From: Viscum album
Taxonomy: Eukaryota > Streptophyta > Magnoliopsida > Santalales > Viscaceae
Direction: 5' to 3'
Assembly (NCBI GenBank): GCA_963277665.1
Contig: OY728121.1
Location: 958,556,097-958,620,096, forward strand
DNA: 64,000 nucleotides
Part shown: piece by piece, positions 62,155 through 64,000 of the stretch
Position numbering within the stretch: position 1 is the stretch's first letter
Layout of the letters: each line of letters opens with the position of its first letter
Notes under the pieces: generated by a model
What the model was told of the DNA's origin: nothing
What the model saw: only the letters and a program-made list of their open reading frames with translations
The model's database searches: none
Made by a program: the position numbers and the translations under genes

Positions 62155-62335
62155 TATAAAAATGAACTCTCCCCCTCACTTCTTCACACCTCTCATGATA
62201 TTTAGTCCAAAAAACCATTTCAAATAATCTTCCAACATCCATAACTAAATCCTTTATTTATCACATTGGGAAGAAAGATAACTAAAGAATATTTTTGGTA
62301 ATAACCAATGTGAGTTTTCTAAAAAAGAGGTAACA
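62155..62335 (+). promoter_or_regulatory. LTR promoter, leader and splice-donor-like site
   Basis: TATAAAAA at 62,155-62,162, a leader starting ACTCTCCCCCTCACTTCTTC, and AAAAGAG|GTAACA with GT at 62,330-62,331. The distance is 174 bp. AAGAGGTAACATTA is identical to the site at 43 kb. Confidence 0.65.
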
Positions 62336-62639
62336 TTATTCAATATACATTTTGGTTCTGTTTCTCTCCACCCATAATGTTATTATTATTAAATTATTAT
62401 ATAAAAAAATAAGTATACTCAATATAATTTCATGTTTTTATTTTAACGTTTTGAACAAAACATATACCCTCTTCAATGAAATGCGTAATGAAACTTCCAT
62501 CAAATGGAAAATGAAATTACAATTAGTGATCTTTGAACTACTGGCTTGTGAAACAATGTTGTTTTTTATTCCATTACCACCTACTACTATTTGGAATTAT
62601 GAATAAAATAGTGTTTTTATATTATATAATTATATATAT

Positions 62640-63235
62640 TATTTTTGATTTCATCATAATTCTAGAAATTTTATGTAACATATACCATCATGCTTTCCAT
62701 TTTATGTATATATGATTACATCCTTTATTGACACGTGGACTACTACCTCCTCAAAGCTATGTGACACTTTAAAACAATACATAGATTTATTTAATGATGG
62801 TTTTAACTAAAATAAGTGACACAAATAAATTTTATATTATTTTAAAGAAATAATTAATTTTCTATAAATATTAAATTTCATATTCTTTATTACCCTTTCA
62901 CACACTGATAAGTGATAGCGTCATTCATGGATATATGGACTACTGCCTCCTCGATGTAACGTGATTCGTTTTAAATCACATAAATTATTTATATATGTAT
63001 GAATTATTAAATAACATTTTATCTATTACATAATTATAATTATTTTATGATAAATGTTTCATACCTTCTTTCCATTGTGATAATTGATAATTTAGAATGT
63101 TCCTCATGCGTATGTAAGACATACCATCTCCATGATTGAAACATTGATTCTTTTTTCATAAACATCATTCATGATTGGTTTTAAAATTATAATTTATATA
63201 TAAATATGATAATTATGTAATTATTATTATTCATG
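62640..63235 (+). repeat. Three tandem units of about 190 bp
   Basis: Each unit has a TTTCATA..CTTTCCATT-like left part and a core reading GGACTACTACCTCC (62,737), GGACTACTGCCTCC (62,937) or AGACATACCATCTCC (63,117), then a GTGA-ATT-TTTTAAA-like tail. Spacings are 200 and 180 bp. They start about 0.3 kb after the donor. The units are diverged, so the repeat is old. Confidence 0.65.
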
Positions 63236-64000
63236 TGATGTTTATACAATGATCTCATTGGCCACAGTTGACCTACAAAAGTCATTTTTAACATCTAAAC
63301 TAAATCGGGTCAAAAGACATGATGTAAACTTATTTGTTTAAGTATTATTATACAAAAATATAATAACTGAAATGAAATAAATAATAAACCCAAAACATTT
63401 CCTAAATAATGTGGATAATTAATATAAGTTTATTTTTCAGTAATCTAAAGATACACGTGACATGTCAGACTCACGGTATGTGATTTCATATCAATATCCT
63501 TTCATTTGCATTTTTTGATGATATAAACCATTATTCTTTTATATGGTGTATAAAAAACCCCTATGAAATTATATATCGGAATTTTTTATATTATCATGTT
63601 ATTTAATTTTTGTTAAATTTTATTCATTCAAGGGATGGATATTTAAACGTTCTAAGTGGTATGTGATACTTTTAATGTTTAAATATTTTGTTAAAAAATT
63701 TATTTCTCCCTAAAAAAATTCATGATATTATTTTAAATATTTATTAATATGTATATAAGAGGGATATAAAGAACATATTATGAAAATTTTAAATTTCATT
63801 CAAATTTATTAAAAATCAAACATTCTTACATTTTTTATACATAAATTTTTTATAAACAAAAAAAGGAATTTTCAATTATTAATATACACAAAACCAAACA
63901 ATTTTCCACCATTGTGGATTTTATTTTATGTTTTTTTTAATTTTCAAGATTTTATGTTTTCTTAAATGAAAAAAAATTCTTTCCATCATTTGGGTATTTC

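Larger units (their letters stand above)
41993..64000 (+). mobile_element. Plus-strand LTR element interrupted by a younger element (runs off the window)
   Basis: Two LTR copies in plus orientation, 41,993 to about 46,186 and 61,105 to beyond 64,000. They share a TATA box, a leader, AAGAGGTAACATTA (the donor), a following TATTATTATTA stretch, an ATGTTTTTATTTTAA segment and the cassettes with GGAC(T/C)ACT(G/A)CCTC. The 12.6-kb minus-strand chromovirus sits 0.3 kb inside the 5' LTR edge. With that removed, the interior is only about 2.35 kb and shows no readable coding region. The element is therefore either non-autonomous or deleted. The pairing is by shared family and orientation; a chance pair of separate insertions is not excluded. 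Confidence 0.55.
61105..64000 (+). repeat. 3' LTR of the interrupted element (partial)
   Basis: Proposed start TGTAATTTTAACAC. AGCTTGTGTTGCATACAAGG at 61,173 resembles a segment near the U3 start of the chromovirus LTR (minus AGCTTGTGTTGTACGCAACT). TATA is at 62,155, the donor at 62,330, and three about 190-bp units lie between 62,640 and 63,230. The LTR continues past the window edge, so its end and its target duplication cannot be seen. Confidence 0.5.

Noticed and set aside
1..64000. CRISPR arrays, bacterial operons, organelle DNA
   Set aside because: No regular repeat-spacer pattern, no dense coding, no plastid or mitochondrial genes; tandem arrays present are LTR-internal minisatellites.

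Overview
The window is A+T-rich nuclear DNA of a flowering plant, most likely one with a large, transposon-filled genome. I found no intact single-copy gene, tRNA, rRNA or CRISPR array. Everything I can recognise is LTR-retrotransposon material. Its coding parts are riddled with stop codons and shifted towards A/T, as expected for old, methylated, deaminating insertions. Boundaries and homologies were worked out by reading and hand alignment; no search was run.

Layout. 1-10.2 kb: unassigned, with one 26-27 bp minisatellite (5.79-6.38 kb). 10.2-13.3 kb: minus-strand remnant of a Ty1/copia gag-pol (zinc knuckle, integrase, reverse transcriptase, RNase H). 17,552-23,273: plus-strand LTR element with two 2.75-kb LTRs, only 208 bp between them, and a perfect 5-bp target duplication (ATTTC). 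24,494-33,853: very old minus-strand Ty3/gypsy (chromovirus-like) element with about 2.5-kb LTRs and recognisable integrase remains. 33.9-40.3 kb: a diverged direct-repeat pair, possibly LTRs of another element. 41,993 to beyond the window end: a plus-strand element with a long 5' LTR (to about 46,186) and a 3' LTR starting about 61,105. It is split by a 12.6-kb minus-strand Tekay/Del-type chromovirus (46,485-59,056). That element has 3.8-kb LTRs, a primer-binding site matching initiator-tRNA-Met, a purine tract, a 5-bp target duplication with one mismatch, and a full-length but dead gag-pol.

The most interesting signal is shared organisation of the long LTRs. In six LTRs from three families, on both strands, a TATA box is followed 172-176 bp later by a splice-donor-like site (AGAG|GTAA or close to it). 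After that come tandem units spaced about 190 bp with a CG-bearing core, and near the U5 end a family-specific short tandem array. This suggests a conserved leader exon with a donor inside the LTR. It could let the element make a spliced, primer-site-free mRNA separately from its genomic RNA. That function is inference; the spacing is read directly from the sequence.
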